Source of the DNA: an uncultured Ignavibacteriota bacterium
Lineage (GTDB): Bacteria; Bacteroidota; Ignavibacteria; Palsa-1295
DNA: 60,470 nucleotides
NCBI GenBank assembly: GCA_903900335.1
Contig: CAIUMP010000018.1
Location: 1 to 60,470, forward strand
Reading direction: 5' to 3'
Shown: piece after piece, positions 26,387 to 35,850 of the stretch
How the letters are laid out: each line of letters starts with the position of its first letter
How positions within the stretch are numbered: position 1 is the stretch's first letter
The notes under the pieces: generated by a model
Told to the model about the DNA's origin: nothing
Seen by the model: only the letters and a program-made list of their open reading frames with translations
Databases searched by the model: none
Made by a program: the position numbers and the translations under genes

Positions 26387-26704
26387 CGTCCTCGTTGGCG
26401 ACCTGTAAACCCACCTCCCCCCACGGACGTTCCGGGAATCTGAGAAATTCCCTTTTTATTTCAAGATTCCTTACGATTCAGATCGCAAATGGCGAATGCA
26501 GCCAAATTTCGCCAGAACCACGGAGGCCCCTTCTCTGTGCGAATTCCAAATTCGGTTTCTTAAGCCGTACTTCTGGCTTTTCCCCCAGCCAGGGGTGCCC
26601 CTGTTCTCTCAATTGCGTGTTCATTTAATGAACCCGGTTCCCGCATTAGCGGAAATTCGTCCTTCGAACGGCGACAGCTGCAAGCCGACGAGGCCCACAG
26701 ACGA

Positions 26705-28849
26705 TTATCGGATCAGTATCATCCCCATACGCTCCACGCGCCCGTTCATGCGGATGAGACACTCATACATCCCATCAGGGAGCGCCTGGTTGGGGTTCCA
26801 GGTAAAGGTGTGCTCGCCGCTGGTCGCTAACTCACCGGAGAAGAGATGCGCGACTTCGGTGCCGAGGAGATTGAGGATGGAGATTTCGACGTGGCCGGAG
26901 GTTTCGGGCGTGAAGGTGATGGTGGTGGATTGGGATAGGGGGTTTGGATAAATCAGTGGTCCCAACTGAAGACGGTTAATTGGAGTCACTGCATCCGGAA
27001 TGCTCAATTCTGAAAGTGGACGCCGAAAGACTCCTCCGCCGAGCGTCCCAGCAAATATTTGAGTGTCATTCACCGAGAGAGAATACACATACGCATTGTT
27101 AAGTCCATTATTAAATCCAGCCCAAGTGGCACCACTATCAATAGAACGGAATACCCCTTCCGCATTGATGCCAGCAAAGAGGCTGGTTCCTGTCGCGACA
27201 AGAACATTAACGACGCCAGAAGGCAACCCCTCGTGCATGGGCACCCAGGTAATGCCACTGTCAAGGGACCGATAAGTGCCACAGCAATCGGTTCCAGCGA
27301 AAATATAGGGACCGAGGACGGCAAGGGCCAAGATGTTTGCATCGCGGAACAGGTTATTCCCTTGGGACCAGTTTAAGCCTTCGTCCGTGGAGTAGAACAC
27401 CCCGGCACCATTCCTTCCAGGGAAATAATACGAACCCCAACTATTATATGCACCTGCAAACAAACGGGAGTTGGACATCGCAAGTGCACGTACCGTGTCA
27501 TTTGTGATGCCATTGCTAATCTGAGTCCAGCTAATGCCATCATCCGAAGAACGGTACACACCACCGCCATGTGTGCCAGCGAACACATAGTTACCGTTCA
27601 CGATAAGGGAATAAACCTCCGTTCGCAGTACACTATTATCATGGATGATCCAGCTTGCCCCATTATCTGATGAGGTGAATACGCCACCATAGCCGGGCTG
27701 GGCGGCAGCAAAAACTGTTTTTCCTTGAATGGCTAATGCATCGAGGTTCCTGTTTGTTATACCGTTGTTAACTTCCATCCACGAGTTACCATCGTCGGAA
27801 GTGCGAGCAAGACCGTGATACTCCGTGCCCGCGAAGAGAAACGAATCGCTCTTGCATAGCGCATAAACATTACCCGTAGAAAAACCCGAATTGCTAGCAT
27901 CCCAGTGGGCACCGCTGTCCGTGGAACGGAATACCCCAAGATACTCCGTCCCAGCGTAAAGGTTTTTACCACAGGAGCCAAATGCCTCTACGTACAGGTC
28001 TGTTAGGCCATTGTTAGCGGTGTCCCAACTTGCACCGTCGTTGGTGGAGCGATAGATCCCAAGCCCAATGGCACTTGCGAAAAGAGTCGAACCGAAAACC
28101 CTTAGTTGACGAATCGATAATGGGCGAAACTGAGAGGGGACGATTCCTGTCCACATGCGGCTCCAGTTTACACCGCTGTCGGTGGAGCAAAATACGCCCG
28201 TTTCACCAATCCCAGCAAACAATTTGGTGCCTTTGACGGAGAGCGTGTAAACGGGATCATTGTAGCGTATGATGCCATTACTCGCGGATAACCATGTGTC
28301 CCCGTTATTTGTAGAACGAAAAACATTCTGGCCCTGATCTACGAAAAGATAAGTGCCGAGAACCGCGAGTGAATGAATGCTCAGGTTCGTGATGCCGTTG
28401 TTTATGGCGAGCCAGTTTACTCCATCATCGGAGGACCGAAAAACGCCTTTCCCAAATGTACCCGCAAAAACATAATTCCCGCATACTGCTAAAGAATAAA
28501 CAGGAGCCCCAAGCGATGTATGGCAAGCCGACCAAGTAGTTCCGCTGTCGATTGACCTGCAGACGAAACCGCCATCGCCTCCCGCAAATAGTGTGCTCGC
28601 CTTCGAAGTAAGTGATTGCACTGCCCTATCGGTTAGGCCAGAGTTTGCTGAACTCCAATCTGATCCGCTGTTGGTCGAGCGAAATACGCCACCGGTAACC
28701 GTTCCTGCAAATAGAAGTGAATCCACCGCTGCAAAACAACGAAGTCCCCCACCTGCTGGCCCATTCGTCTGCACCCATTGCGCACGCACCGAACCACCCG
28801 CCGCAAACGCGAGCGCAACGAAGACACTAAGTGAAAGAAGTCGCTTCAT
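26705..28849 (-). CDS. Secreted 13-repeat BNR beta-propeller protein with sorting domain
   Basis: This is a protein of about 714 residues. It has a signal peptide (MKRLLSLSVFVALAFAAG, cleavage near VRAQ), then 13 BNR/sortilin-like repeats with motifs such as FRSTNNGDTW, FRSSDDGVNW and YRSLDSGITW spaced about 45 residues apart, suggesting two stacked propellers. The C-terminal 80 residues (LIYPNPLSQSTTITF, VEISILNLLGTEVAHLF, LPDGMYECLIRMNG) form a T9SS type A sorting domain. I start it at ATG 28849 at the signal peptide. The ligand is unknown. Confidence 0.92.
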   Translation of the reverse strand: MKRLLSLSVFVALAFAAGGSVRAQWVQTNGPAGGGLRCFAAVDSLLFAGTVTGGVFRSTNSGSDWSSANSGLTDRAVQSLTSKASTLFAGGDGGFVCRSIDSGTTWSACHTSLGAPVYSLAVCGNYVFAGTFGKGVFRSSDDGVNWLAINNGITNLSIHSLAVLGTYLFVDQGQNVFRSTNNGDTWLSASNGIIRYNDPVYTLSVKGTKLFAGIGETGVFCSTDSGVNWSRMWTGIVPSQFRPLSIRQLRVFGSTLFASAIGLGIYRSTNDGASWDTANNGLTDLYVEAFGSCGKNLYAGTEYLGVFRSTDSGAHWDASNSGFSTGNVYALCKSDSFLFAGTEYHGLARTSDDGNSWMEVNNGITNRNLDALAIQGKTVFAAAQPGYGGVFTSSDNGASWIIHDNSVLRTEVYSLIVNGNYVFAGTHGGGVYRSSDDGISWTQISNGITNDTVRALAMSNSRLFAGAYNSWGSYYFPGRNGAGVFYSTDEGLNWSQGNNLFRDANILALAVLGPYIFAGTDCCGTYRSLDSGITWVPMHEGLPSGVVNVLVATGTSLFAGINAEGVFRSIDSGATWAGFNNGLNNAYVYSLSVNDTQIFAGTLGGGVFRRPLSELSIPDAVTPINRLQLGPLIYPNPLSQSTTITFTPETSGHVEISILNLLGTEVAHLFSGELATSGEHTFTWNPNQALPDGMYECLIRMNGRVERMGMILIR

Positions 28850-29024
28850 AATCATGAAGAGTAGTTTACCATCGAACGGCGTTCGCCTCTGGAAAGGTGC
28901 CTGCTGCACCTCTTCTCGGAAACGCTAAGTCTCTCCCCTTCTGTTGAGCCTCCCAAGAATTCGCGGTGGCATTTTTCCGCAAACCCGTCTGGATGATCGG
29001 TCATCCAACTCCAAACCATTCTTT

Positions 29025-30026
29025 ATGGCATTACTCGAAGTTAAGAACCTCAAAACCTATTTTTTCACCGATGACGGCGTTGCCAAGTCGGTCGATGATG
29101 TTAGTTATACCGTCGATCGCAAGGAGACGCTGGGCGTCGTCGGCGAGTCCGGCTGCGGCAAGTCGGTCACGGCGCTGTCGATCATGCGGCTTATTCCCGA
29201 TCCGCCCGGCAAGACCGTCGGCGGCGAGGTGCTCTTTGAGGGCCGCGACCTCTTGAAACTGCCCGAAGAGGAGATGCGCGCCATCCGCGGCAACAAGATC
29301 TCCATGATCTTCCAGGAGCCGATGACCTCGCTCAATCCCGTCTTCACGGTCGGAAATCAGATCGAGGAGTCGGTGATTCTGCATCAAAAAGTCTCGAAGG
29401 AAGAGGCGAAGAAGCGCGCTATCGAGATGCTCCGCTTGGTCGGAATCCCCGCGCCGGAGCAGCGGTACGGCGAGTATCCGCACCAACTCTCCGGCGGAAT
29501 GCGTCAGCGCGTAATGATCGCCATCGCGCTCTCCTGCAATCCCGACATCCTCATCGCCGACGAGCCCACCACCGCGCTCGACGTGACCGTGCAGGCCCAG
29601 ATTCTCGAACTCATCAACCGGCTCCAGCAGGAGCTTGGCATGGGCGTCATCCTCATCACGCACGATCTCGGCGTGATCGCGGAGACTGCCGATAAGGTCG
29701 CCGTTATGTACGCCGCGCATATTGTCGAGTATTCGAAGGTCGATGATATTTTCTACAATCCGGTGCATCCGTACACCGTCGGACTCCTCGGCTCCATCCC
29801 GAAGCTGAACGTCGAGACGGACCGCCTGATGACCATTGAAGGCACTGTCCCCGCCCCGACGAACTTCCCTGTCGGTTGCCACTTCAACACCCGCTGCCCG
29901 TGGGCGACGGAGCAGTGTTACAAGTCCGAGCCACCGCTTCAAGAGATCGAGCCGGGACATCTCGTCGCCTGCTTCCACTGGGAGAAGGTGAAAGCCGAAA
30001 GGCCGACGAATTTGGTGGAGGCGTGA
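29025..30026 (+). CDS. oppD: Peptide/nickel ABC transporter ATP-binding protein, OppD/DppD-like
   Basis: The protein has 333 residues from the ATG at 29025 ([20 protein letters not shown]). It has Walker [13 protein letters not shown] near residue 40, the Q-loop in [14 protein letters not shown], the ABC signature [15 protein letters not shown], Walker [15 protein letters not shown], and the H-loop ITHDLG. The C-terminal oligopeptide-transporter domain has [15 protein letters not shown] and the cysteine cluster [14 protein letters not shown]. It powers peptide or related solute import. No permease or binding-protein genes are adjacent, so its partners must be encoded elsewhere. Confidence 0.93.
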   Translation: MALLEVKNLKTYFFTDDGVAKSVDDVSYTVDRKETLGVVGESGCGKSVTALSIMRLIPDPPGKTVGGEVLFEGRDLLKLPEEEMRAIRGNKISMIFQEPMTSLNPVFTVGNQIEESVILHQKVSKEEAKKRAIEMLRLVGIPAPEQRYGEYPHQLSGGMRQRVMIAIALSCNPDILIADEPTTALDVTVQAQILELINRLQQELGMGVILITHDLGVIAETADKVAVMYAAHIVEYSKVDDIFYNPVHPYTVGLLGSIPKLNVETDRLMTIEGTVPAPTNFPVGCHFNTRCPWATEQCYKSEPPLQEIEPGHLVACFHWEKVKAERPTNLVEA

Positions 30027-30104
30027 TATTCAAATAGCCCGAACGTGTCAGGAATTGGCTTCGCTGTTCGTTTTCGACGAGAGTAGTTATTTCTTTATCG
30101 AGCG

Positions 30105-32339
30105 ATGAACACGTATCGTATCTCCATTCTTGCAGCGATCGGGCTATTAGCTGTCCTTTTGCCCATTCGAAGCGATGCCCAGAAGGCTCCTACGAATTTC
30201 ACTCCCACGAGTGGCAGCTTCCGCTTCCCGCCAACATTCCTCTTCCAATCGCAAGATACTTATAGCTTAGAAATTGTCATCTCCAACAACCCGTCGAACT
30301 GCCAATCGACCGGTACCAGCGCCGATATCACCTATGATTACGATCCCCCCTGGGTCGGAAAATGGCTATCCTTTACTCCGAGCATCAGCCAGTGGGACAA
30401 GCTGAGTAACGGCCCAATCTACTGCCATGTTTACGGTTGGCCGCCGGGCGATACTGCCTCCGCTCACATCAAGCATTTTGCTCCATGCATTCAACTGACC
30501 AAGGAGGCAAGTTTCCCTCCGCTTGATAGTATTGTCGTCCTGCATCAGGAAAGGATACCACCGCCCGTTGATTCTGGTACTCGCTTGTTCCGAACCGCCG
30601 TAATAGCAACGAACATGAGTGATTACGCGGTACATGCGTTTGTCGATCCTACCAACGTCAGTCCGAATCCAAGTGTAGCTCGTCAAGATTCATTATTCAT
30701 GCACGCCGATTCCATTTTTCTTACCTCGTACAACGTGACGGTTAGCCATAGCCAACCTCTCAAATATCTAGACTCTGCATACGATCATTCCTATAGTAAG
30801 TCTCTCTTAGAATTTACCATACCGCCGTATGGCACGATCCGCTTACCACTCTTACTCCCTAGTCGTATTGCATGGAGCTCTCAGGACGTGATCGATTCGA
30901 CCGTGTTTGAAGTGGCCCAAGTCAAAATTGACTCTATTGACACCTATAATGCTGGAGCCCGTTGTGTGTTAAAAGTGCCGGCCGCGTGCGTTGCGCCCTG
31001 CGATTTTGGAGAAGGCCTTTTCGGACATAAGCTCTATAGCAACCCGAATTCTCCAGCGTATGTCGGAGGGTTACCCTGGGTGACTTACGTTCAGAATCAA
31101 GGGCCACTTTTTGTTGGTTCGCAGACGAAAGTATCGTGTAGAATCGTTGGGGAGTACGCAGACCACTTTACGCTGTCATGGTCCGATACCACCCTGCTAT
31201 ATCTTCCATCTTACTTCGCCGGGCCGAGCTGGACATTCGCTGGAGCCCCGAAATCAGTTGTACATGATACGATCATTACCACCTCTACCAATTGTTATGG
31301 CTCTGTCGTTACCCGCACGCCGATCGATGCCTACTCCATGCGTGCCGATGGATACGTCATCCGCCAGTTACCTGTCAATTTAACCGCACCTTTCCTCGGG
31401 CGAACCCAAGGCAACGCTGCTGCGGTAATTAACACCTCAGATTTCCCAATCACGTTCCGAAACCTTCGCGCCACGGGCTACGACAGCATGGATTTTGAGG
31501 CTTCCGCGCCACTGATGATTGCCGCACACGATAGTGGGTACATTGTTATAACCTTGAAGGATAAGAACGTGTATTTGGATACACTGGATCAGTCGCGCTA
31601 TGCAACAGTCACTGGCATCGTCGCGCCGTACCAGCAGGAGCTTGGGTTTAAGGATAGTACATTCTCGTTTTCAGTGTCTGGGAAGATAGATGTGTATTGC
31701 CCTTATTATTTCTCTTTGATTCCCAAGCTGAAGCATGGCATTCATCCGGCCGGGATTATTTTCACGTCGTCCGTTTCATCGAAGGCAGGGCCACACACGT
31801 TCCTAACCGTCTATGGCAACGATGATCCAACGACCGAGTACTTCGGGATGCCCTACTATGACGATCCGCACTTTACACTAGCGATTGGTAACTACACCGG
31901 TTTAGGTACGGTCACGCTTCCAGACAACGTCCGGCCGGATACTGGTTTCCCTCCCCAGAATATCCAAGTGCTGACTACCTTCACTGGGGATAGCCACATC
32001 AACTATCAGACACAACTGCATTGGCCGCGCGAGAATGACACTGTAACAATCGACGTGCTTGCTCTGGGTCTAACCGCACCGAAGTTCGAACGCGTCTCTT
32101 CTGCTCAAGCTGCGACTTCATTCCCGGTTTGGCCAAATCCGGCGTCGGATGTCCTCCGCATTGAGTGCGGGGAAGAACGCACGGAAGTCTTGCTGATCGA
32201 CATCCTGGGCCGCACAATTCGCAAGCAAACTCTCTTCGCTGGCTCGGATGTTATGAACATCGCCGACGTTCAACCGGAGATGTATCAACTGTACATTCCC
32301 TCGCGGAATCAATCCACGAAAGTGCAAATTATCCGATAA
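30105..32339 (+). CDS. Large secreted protein with C-terminal sorting domain
   Basis: This 744-residue exported protein has a signal peptide with cleavage near RSDAQ (residue 26). The body is predicted to be beta-rich and has scattered cysteine pairs; I recognise no catalytic domain. The terminal 75 residues (FPVWPNPASDVLRIE, VLLIDILGRTIRKQTLF, MYQLYIPSRNQSTKVQIIR) form a T9SS-like sorting domain. The segment near residues 130-260 (VVLHQERIPPPVDSG and following) resembles choice-of-anchor-type Ig-like surface domains only loosely. The function is unknown. Confidence 0.85.
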   Translation: MNTYRISILAAIGLLAVLLPIRSDAQKAPTNFTPTSGSFRFPPTFLFQSQDTYSLEIVISNNPSNCQSTGTSADITYDYDPPWVGKWLSFTPSISQWDKLSNGPIYCHVYGWPPGDTASAHIKHFAPCIQLTKEASFPPLDSIVVLHQERIPPPVDSGTRLFRTAVIATNMSDYAVHAFVDPTNVSPNPSVARQDSLFMHADSIFLTSYNVTVSHSQPLKYLDSAYDHSYSKSLLEFTIPPYGTIRLPLLLPSRIAWSSQDVIDSTVFEVAQVKIDSIDTYNAGARCVLKVPAACVAPCDFGEGLFGHKLYSNPNSPAYVGGLPWVTYVQNQGPLFVGSQTKVSCRIVGEYADHFTLSWSDTTLLYLPSYFAGPSWTFAGAPKSVVHDTIITTSTNCYGSVVTRTPIDAYSMRADGYVIRQLPVNLTAPFLGRTQGNAAAVINTSDFPITFRNLRATGYDSMDFEASAPLMIAAHDSGYIVITLKDKNVYLDTLDQSRYATVTGIVAPYQQELGFKDSTFSFSVSGKIDVYCPYYFSLIPKLKHGIHPAGIIFTSSVSSKAGPHTFLTVYGNDDPTTEYFGMPYYDDPHFTLAIGNYTGLGTVTLPDNVRPDTGFPPQNIQVLTTFTGDSHINYQTQLHWPRENDTVTIDVLALGLTAPKFERVSSAQAATSFPVWPNPASDVLRIECGEERTEVLLIDILGRTIRKQTLFAGSDVMNIADVQPEMYQLYIPSRNQSTKVQIIR

Positions 32340-32369
32340 AGTAATGGAGTGAGCTTAACTTTTCCTTCC

Positions 32370-33293
32370 CTAATCGAACGCAAAATTCAGCATCCGATAG
32401 ACTAGCTTCGCGGCAAGATACGTTGCGTGGCGCGCTTTCGGGTCGGGACTCAACTCCACCACATCAAATCCCACGATCTTCTTCCCTGCTGCTGTCAATT
32501 CCCGGAAGATCTGCATCGTCTCGCTCCAGAGGAATCCATCCGGCTCGGGTGTGCCGGTCGAGGGCATGATGGAGGGATCAAAATAGTCGATGTCGAAGGT
32601 GATATAGACTTCATTCGTGGGTAGCGTCGTTGAAACGGACTTCTGCCAATTCGCGCCATGCTTGCCGCGACGGATTTGGGTTGCGTAGAATGTCTTCACT
32701 CCCCTATCTCGTGCAAACTCGAACTCTGCTTTCTCCTGCGCGCGAATGCCAACCTGCACAACGCGCTCCATCCGGAAACCCGCATCCGCAACACGCGCCA
32801 TGAAGCAGGCATGGCTGAACGGTGTGCCGGAGTACTCCTGTCGCAGATCCGAATGTGCATCGAAATGTAAGACGCTCATATTCGGGTACTTAGCTTGGTG
32901 AGCGAGAATCGGGGCGGTTGAAATCGTGTGCTCCCCTCCCAGCGTGACAACAAACTTCCCCGCCTCGATCTGCGCGGCAACTGCCTTCTGAAGTTGCGCG
33001 AGCATCTGTTTACCGCTCTTCGACCCGAAGTTCAGCGGCGGCAGCGTTGCGATGCCAACCTCGAAGCACAGCTCGCGGAAAAACTCGTCATCCATAAACT
33101 CCACGTAGTGTGAAGCATTGATTATCCCAGCCGGACCTTTCTTTGTGCCGCCCCCATAGCTGACCGTCTTCTCGTATGGTGCGGAGAGGATGACGATCTT
33201 TGCGTTATCGTATTCGCCGTGTGGTTTCGGAAGTGCGAGAAAATTTGTAGAGGGTGGTAAGACTTTCATCATTCGATCTTCATAATTCATCAT
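32370..33293 (-). CDS. speB: Agmatinase/arginase-family ureohydrolase
   Basis: This 307-residue binuclear manganese enzyme most likely hydrolyses agmatine to putrescine and urea. The metal-binding motifs are LGGEHTIS near residue 117, VLHFDAHSDLRQEY near 140 and ITFDIDYFDPSIMPSTGTPEPDG near 230. The start ATGATG overlaps the nadB stop by 4 nt (ATGA); a second start a few codons on (MMKVLPPS) is possible. Agmatinase rather than arginase is inferred from overall resemblance; the substrate is not certain. Confidence 0.9.
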   Translation of the reverse strand: MMNYEDRMMKVLPPSTNFLALPKPHGEYDNAKIVILSAPYEKTVSYGGGTKKGPAGIINASHYVEFMDDEFFRELCFEVGIATLPPLNFGSKSGKQMLAQLQKAVAAQIEAGKFVVTLGGEHTISTAPILAHQAKYPNMSVLHFDAHSDLRQEYSGTPFSHACFMARVADAGFRMERVVQVGIRAQEKAEFEFARDRGVKTFYATQIRRGKHGANWQKSVSTTLPTNEVYITFDIDYFDPSIMPSTGTPEPDGFLWSETMQIFRELTAAGKKIVGFDVVELSPDPKARHATYLAAKLVYRMLNFAFD

Positions 33294-34900
33294 TGCCCAA
33301 TAATCGTATCATGCCGCCAATGCCGATCATCCGTGTTCGGATAATCTGTCGTGTAATGCAAACCCCTGCTCTCCTTGCGGCGCATCGCCGAGCGAACGAT
33401 GAGCATGGCGTTCTCGGCAATGTTGCGGAGTTCGAGAAGCGGCACGGTTACCTTCGTCTTGCGGTAATAATCTTCGATCTCTTTCCGTATCAGCTTCATG
33501 CGGCGATACGCACGCTCCAAACGATAATTGCTGCGAACAATGCCGACGTAGTCCCACATGAGCTGCTGCACTTCGCGGTGGTCGTGCGAGATGTAGATCC
33601 ACTCTTCGGCATTCTCCGTACCCGACTCATCCCACGGCATCAATCGAACATCCTTGATCGGCTTCTTCTCCTTCTTCACACGCTCCAAAAGATGATTTGC
33701 AGAACGTCGAGAGAATACCAAGGCTTCGAGAAGTGAATTACTCGCCAAACGATTCGCACCATGCACGCCTGTCATCGAAGCCTCACCAGATGCATAAAGG
33801 CGGTCGATATTCGTGGTACCTTCGAGATCGGTGACAATGCCACCGCACGTGTAATGCGCTGCTGGCACTACCGGGATAGCCTGCTTGGTAATGTCAATGC
33901 CAAGTTCTTTGCAGCGATTGTAGATATTCGGAAATTCGTGTCTGACCTCCCTTGATGGAAGATGCGAGACATCCAGATAGACACAATCATCACCCCGCTT
34001 CTTTAGCTCAGCATCAATGGCGCGTGCAACGATGTCACGAGGTGCAAGTTCCATCCGTTCGGCGTCGTAGTTGGACATGAACCGCTCGCCATCCTTATCA
34101 AGCAGCAACCCACCGGCACCGCGAACGGCTTCGCTGATCAAGAACGAATTCGCATCCGGCGCGAAGAGCGTCGTTGGATGAAACTGAATGAACTCCATAT
34201 TCCCGATGCGTGCACCTGCGCGGGATGCCATTGCGATACCATCGCCTGTCGCGATGAGCGGGTTTGTTGTGTGAAGGTAAACTTGTCCAGCACCTCCAGT
34301 GGCAAGCATCACCGCTTGACGGGCGCGAACGATCTCAACTTGCCCCGTCGGCTCATTCAATACATACGCGCCGTAACAGGTGATCGACTTCTTCGCTCGA
34401 GCACCATCTATGCGCTGGTGATCTGTCAGCAGCTCGACCGCGTAATGATTTTCGAGAATCGTGATCTTCGGATGCAGTTGAACGGCGGTGAGCAATGCGC
34501 GTTCCAACTCTCGTCCTGTAAGATCTTTCGCGTGAACAATTCTATTCGCGGAGTGACCTCCTTCGCGTCCAAGATGCAACTTGCCGCCGGATGTACGGGT
34601 GAATCGCGCACCAAGCGCGATGATGTCGTCAACGCGTTGCGGCCCTTCCTCGACAAGAACTCTAACTGCATCCTCGTGACACAACCCAGCGCCTGCGATC
34701 AGCGTATCGCGGACATGCGCCTCCAGCGAATCCATTTCATCGACGACGCTCGCGATTCCGCCTTGAGCGTAGTTCGTGTTGGATTCCGAGCGGTCCTTCT
34801 TCGTAATGACGAGCACGGACATGTCAGATTGCTCCGCGACGGTCAGTGCGAAGAACAATCCGGCAGAGCCGGAGCCGAGAACGAGGACGTCTGTTTGCAA
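33290..34900 (-). CDS. nadB: L-aspartate oxidase
   Basis: This 536-residue FAD enzyme converts aspartate to iminoaspartate, the first step of NAD synthesis. The FAD-binding motif VLVLGSGSAGLFFAL is at residues 5-19. TNYAQGGIASVV, the active-site HLGREGGHSANRIVHAKD, GDGIAMASRAGA and YTCGGIVTD follow, and the C-terminal three-helix domain is present. The only plausible start is TTG 34900, because an in-frame TAA lies just 30 nt upstream with no ATG or GTG between. It is coupled to speB. nadA and nadC are not in the window. Confidence 0.95.
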   Translation of the reverse strand: MQTDVLVLGSGSAGLFFALTVAEQSDMSVLVITKKDRSESNTNYAQGGIASVVDEMDSLEAHVRDTLIAGAGLCHEDAVRVLVEEGPQRVDDIIALGARFTRTSGGKLHLGREGGHSANRIVHAKDLTGRELERALLTAVQLHPKITILENHYAVELLTDHQRIDGARAKKSITCYGAYVLNEPTGQVEIVRARQAVMLATGGAGQVYLHTTNPLIATGDGIAMASRAGARIGNMEFIQFHPTTLFAPDANSFLISEAVRGAGGLLLDKDGERFMSNYDAERMELAPRDIVARAIDAELKKRGDDCVYLDVSHLPSREVRHEFPNIYNRCKELGIDITKQAIPVVPAAHYTCGGIVTDLEGTTNIDRLYASGEASMTGVHGANRLASNSLLEALVFSRRSANHLLERVKKEKKPIKDVRLMPWDESGTENAEEWIYISHDHREVQQLMWDYVGIVRSNYRLERAYRRMKLIRKEIEDYYRKTKVTVPLLELRNIAENAMLIVRSAMRRKESRGLHYTTDYPNTDDRHWRHDTIIGQ

Positions 34901-34955
34901 AGCGAAAATCGAATTAGTGACGCGAATTTACGGGATGTTCGTCAGCAAGTAACAA

Positions 34956-34984
34956 AAAGCCCTTCCAAACATTGGAAGGGCTTT
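34956..34984 (-). terminator. Intrinsic terminator of the beta-barrel protein gene
   Basis: Perfect 13-bp stem (AAAGCCCTTCCAA and its complement) with a 3-nt loop, followed on the minus strand by TTGTT. It lies 25 nt after the stop of the gene at 35010. Confidence 0.85.
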
Positions 34985-35009
34985 GTCACGTTCAAGTAAC
35001 GTGGAGTGC

Positions 35010-35681
35010 TTAGAAATACGCAATGAAGTGAACATTGCCATCCGTTGCCAAAGCGATAGTTGTGACGGACTGATTAGTGTACGTCGTAGAACCGGATGTG
35101 CTGGAGGATCCCATCGATTTGAATCCAAGATTCACTTCTCCGCCGAGTGCCAGTCCCTTTGTGAAGAACCAATCAAAGCCTGCGAGAACTCCGATTCCGA
35201 AGGTCGAGCCACTGGTTTTGAATTGTGAGCTGCCCGAACGGCCATTGTCGGTCGAGGCGCTCATGAAGCTGATCTGGGCTCCAACGTACGGGGATGTGGA
35301 AAAAAGTGGACGGAAATGCATCTCTGCACCCACACCCACCCCGAAAGTGGAAGTGCTCGGCTTGATAGAAGAACTGTCTGCGTTCGCTGGATTACCGCTT
35401 ACAGATCTAAATGCGAGAAGAACTCGCAGCGCCATGTCATCTGAAATGAAGTACTTTAAGCCAACGCCTGGAATAACTCCGCCGGAGTCAGACCCGGCAC
35501 TTGGTCCTCCAATCCCGAACGTCCCTAAGCCGCTCAGCGTAAACATCATCGCGGCCGAACCTTGCTTCGTGAGCGGACGCGCAGCATCATCCTTCTCCTG
35601 AGCGAATGACGTGCGAGCAAACGTTGAAAGCACGATAAGGGCGGCGATTGGCAATGCGAGTTTTGTAGATTTCCGAATCAT
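35010..35681 (-). CDS. Outer-membrane beta-barrel protein
   Basis: The protein has 223 residues from the ATG at 35681. The signal peptide MIRKSTKLALPIAALIVLS ends near SFAQ. The rest is built of alternating polar and hydrophobic strands rich in glycine and aromatics (MALRVLLAFRSVSG, FGVGVGAEMHFRPLF, YVGAQISFMSAS, FGIGVLAGFDWFFTKGLALGGEVNLGF) and ends in an aromatic, VHFIAYF, as expected for an 8-strand OmpA/OmpW-type barrel. A -7-like element TATATTTG lies about 100 nt upstream, and a strong terminator follows the gene. Confidence 0.87.
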   Translation of the reverse strand: MIRKSTKLALPIAALIVLSTFARTSFAQEKDDAARPLTKQGSAAMMFTLSGLGTFGIGGPSAGSDSGGVIPGVGLKYFISDDMALRVLLAFRSVSGNPANADSSSIKPSTSTFGVGVGAEMHFRPLFSTSPYVGAQISFMSASTDNGRSGSSQFKTSGSTFGIGVLAGFDWFFTKGLALGGEVNLGFKSMGSSSTSGSTTYTNQSVTTIALATDGNVHFIAYF

Positions 35682-35778
35682 ACTATATTGTCTCCGATTG
35701 GTTGATGAAAAGATGCGACAACAAAAGGCTGCGATCAAGCCGGGATGACGGATGATACCCCGTCTCAAACTCAGCGTA

Positions 35779-35786
35779 CAAATATA
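35779..35786 (-). promoter_or_regulatory. TATATTTG element upstream of the beta-barrel gene
   Basis: The minus strand reads TATATTTG, a full match to the Bacteroidota -7 consensus TAnnTTTG, after a T-rich stretch. No matching TTG is present at the expected -33 position, so the call is tentative. It predicts a leader of about 95 nt. Confidence 0.4.
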
Positions 35787-35850
35787 GTAAAAAAAAATGA
35801 CGGTACCTTGGGAAGCATTACGAAATCATTACCTCCCCGAATAAGCAGCT

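Larger units (their letters stand above)
25657..26704 (-). other. 1-kb gene-free, hairpin-rich leader of the 16S unit
   Basis: I see no credible gene in this stretch. It holds several perfect inverted repeats: 25958-25977 (7-bp arms), 25996-26018 (9-bp arms), 26157-26175 (7-bp arms), 26191-26208 (7-bp arms with a TTCG loop on the minus strand), 26365-26386 (8-bp arms) and the 15-nt palindrome at 26619-26633. The 5' arm of the 16S processing stem is at 25681-25695. The promoter must lie here, but no match to the TTG/TAnnTTTG pattern was found. Confidence 0.6.

Noticed and set aside
29031-29978. A 315-codon minus-strand frame
   Set aside because: It is the antisense shadow of the oppD-like gene, whose GC-rich third positions remove stops; it shows no domain and the plus-strand protein has all ABC motifs.
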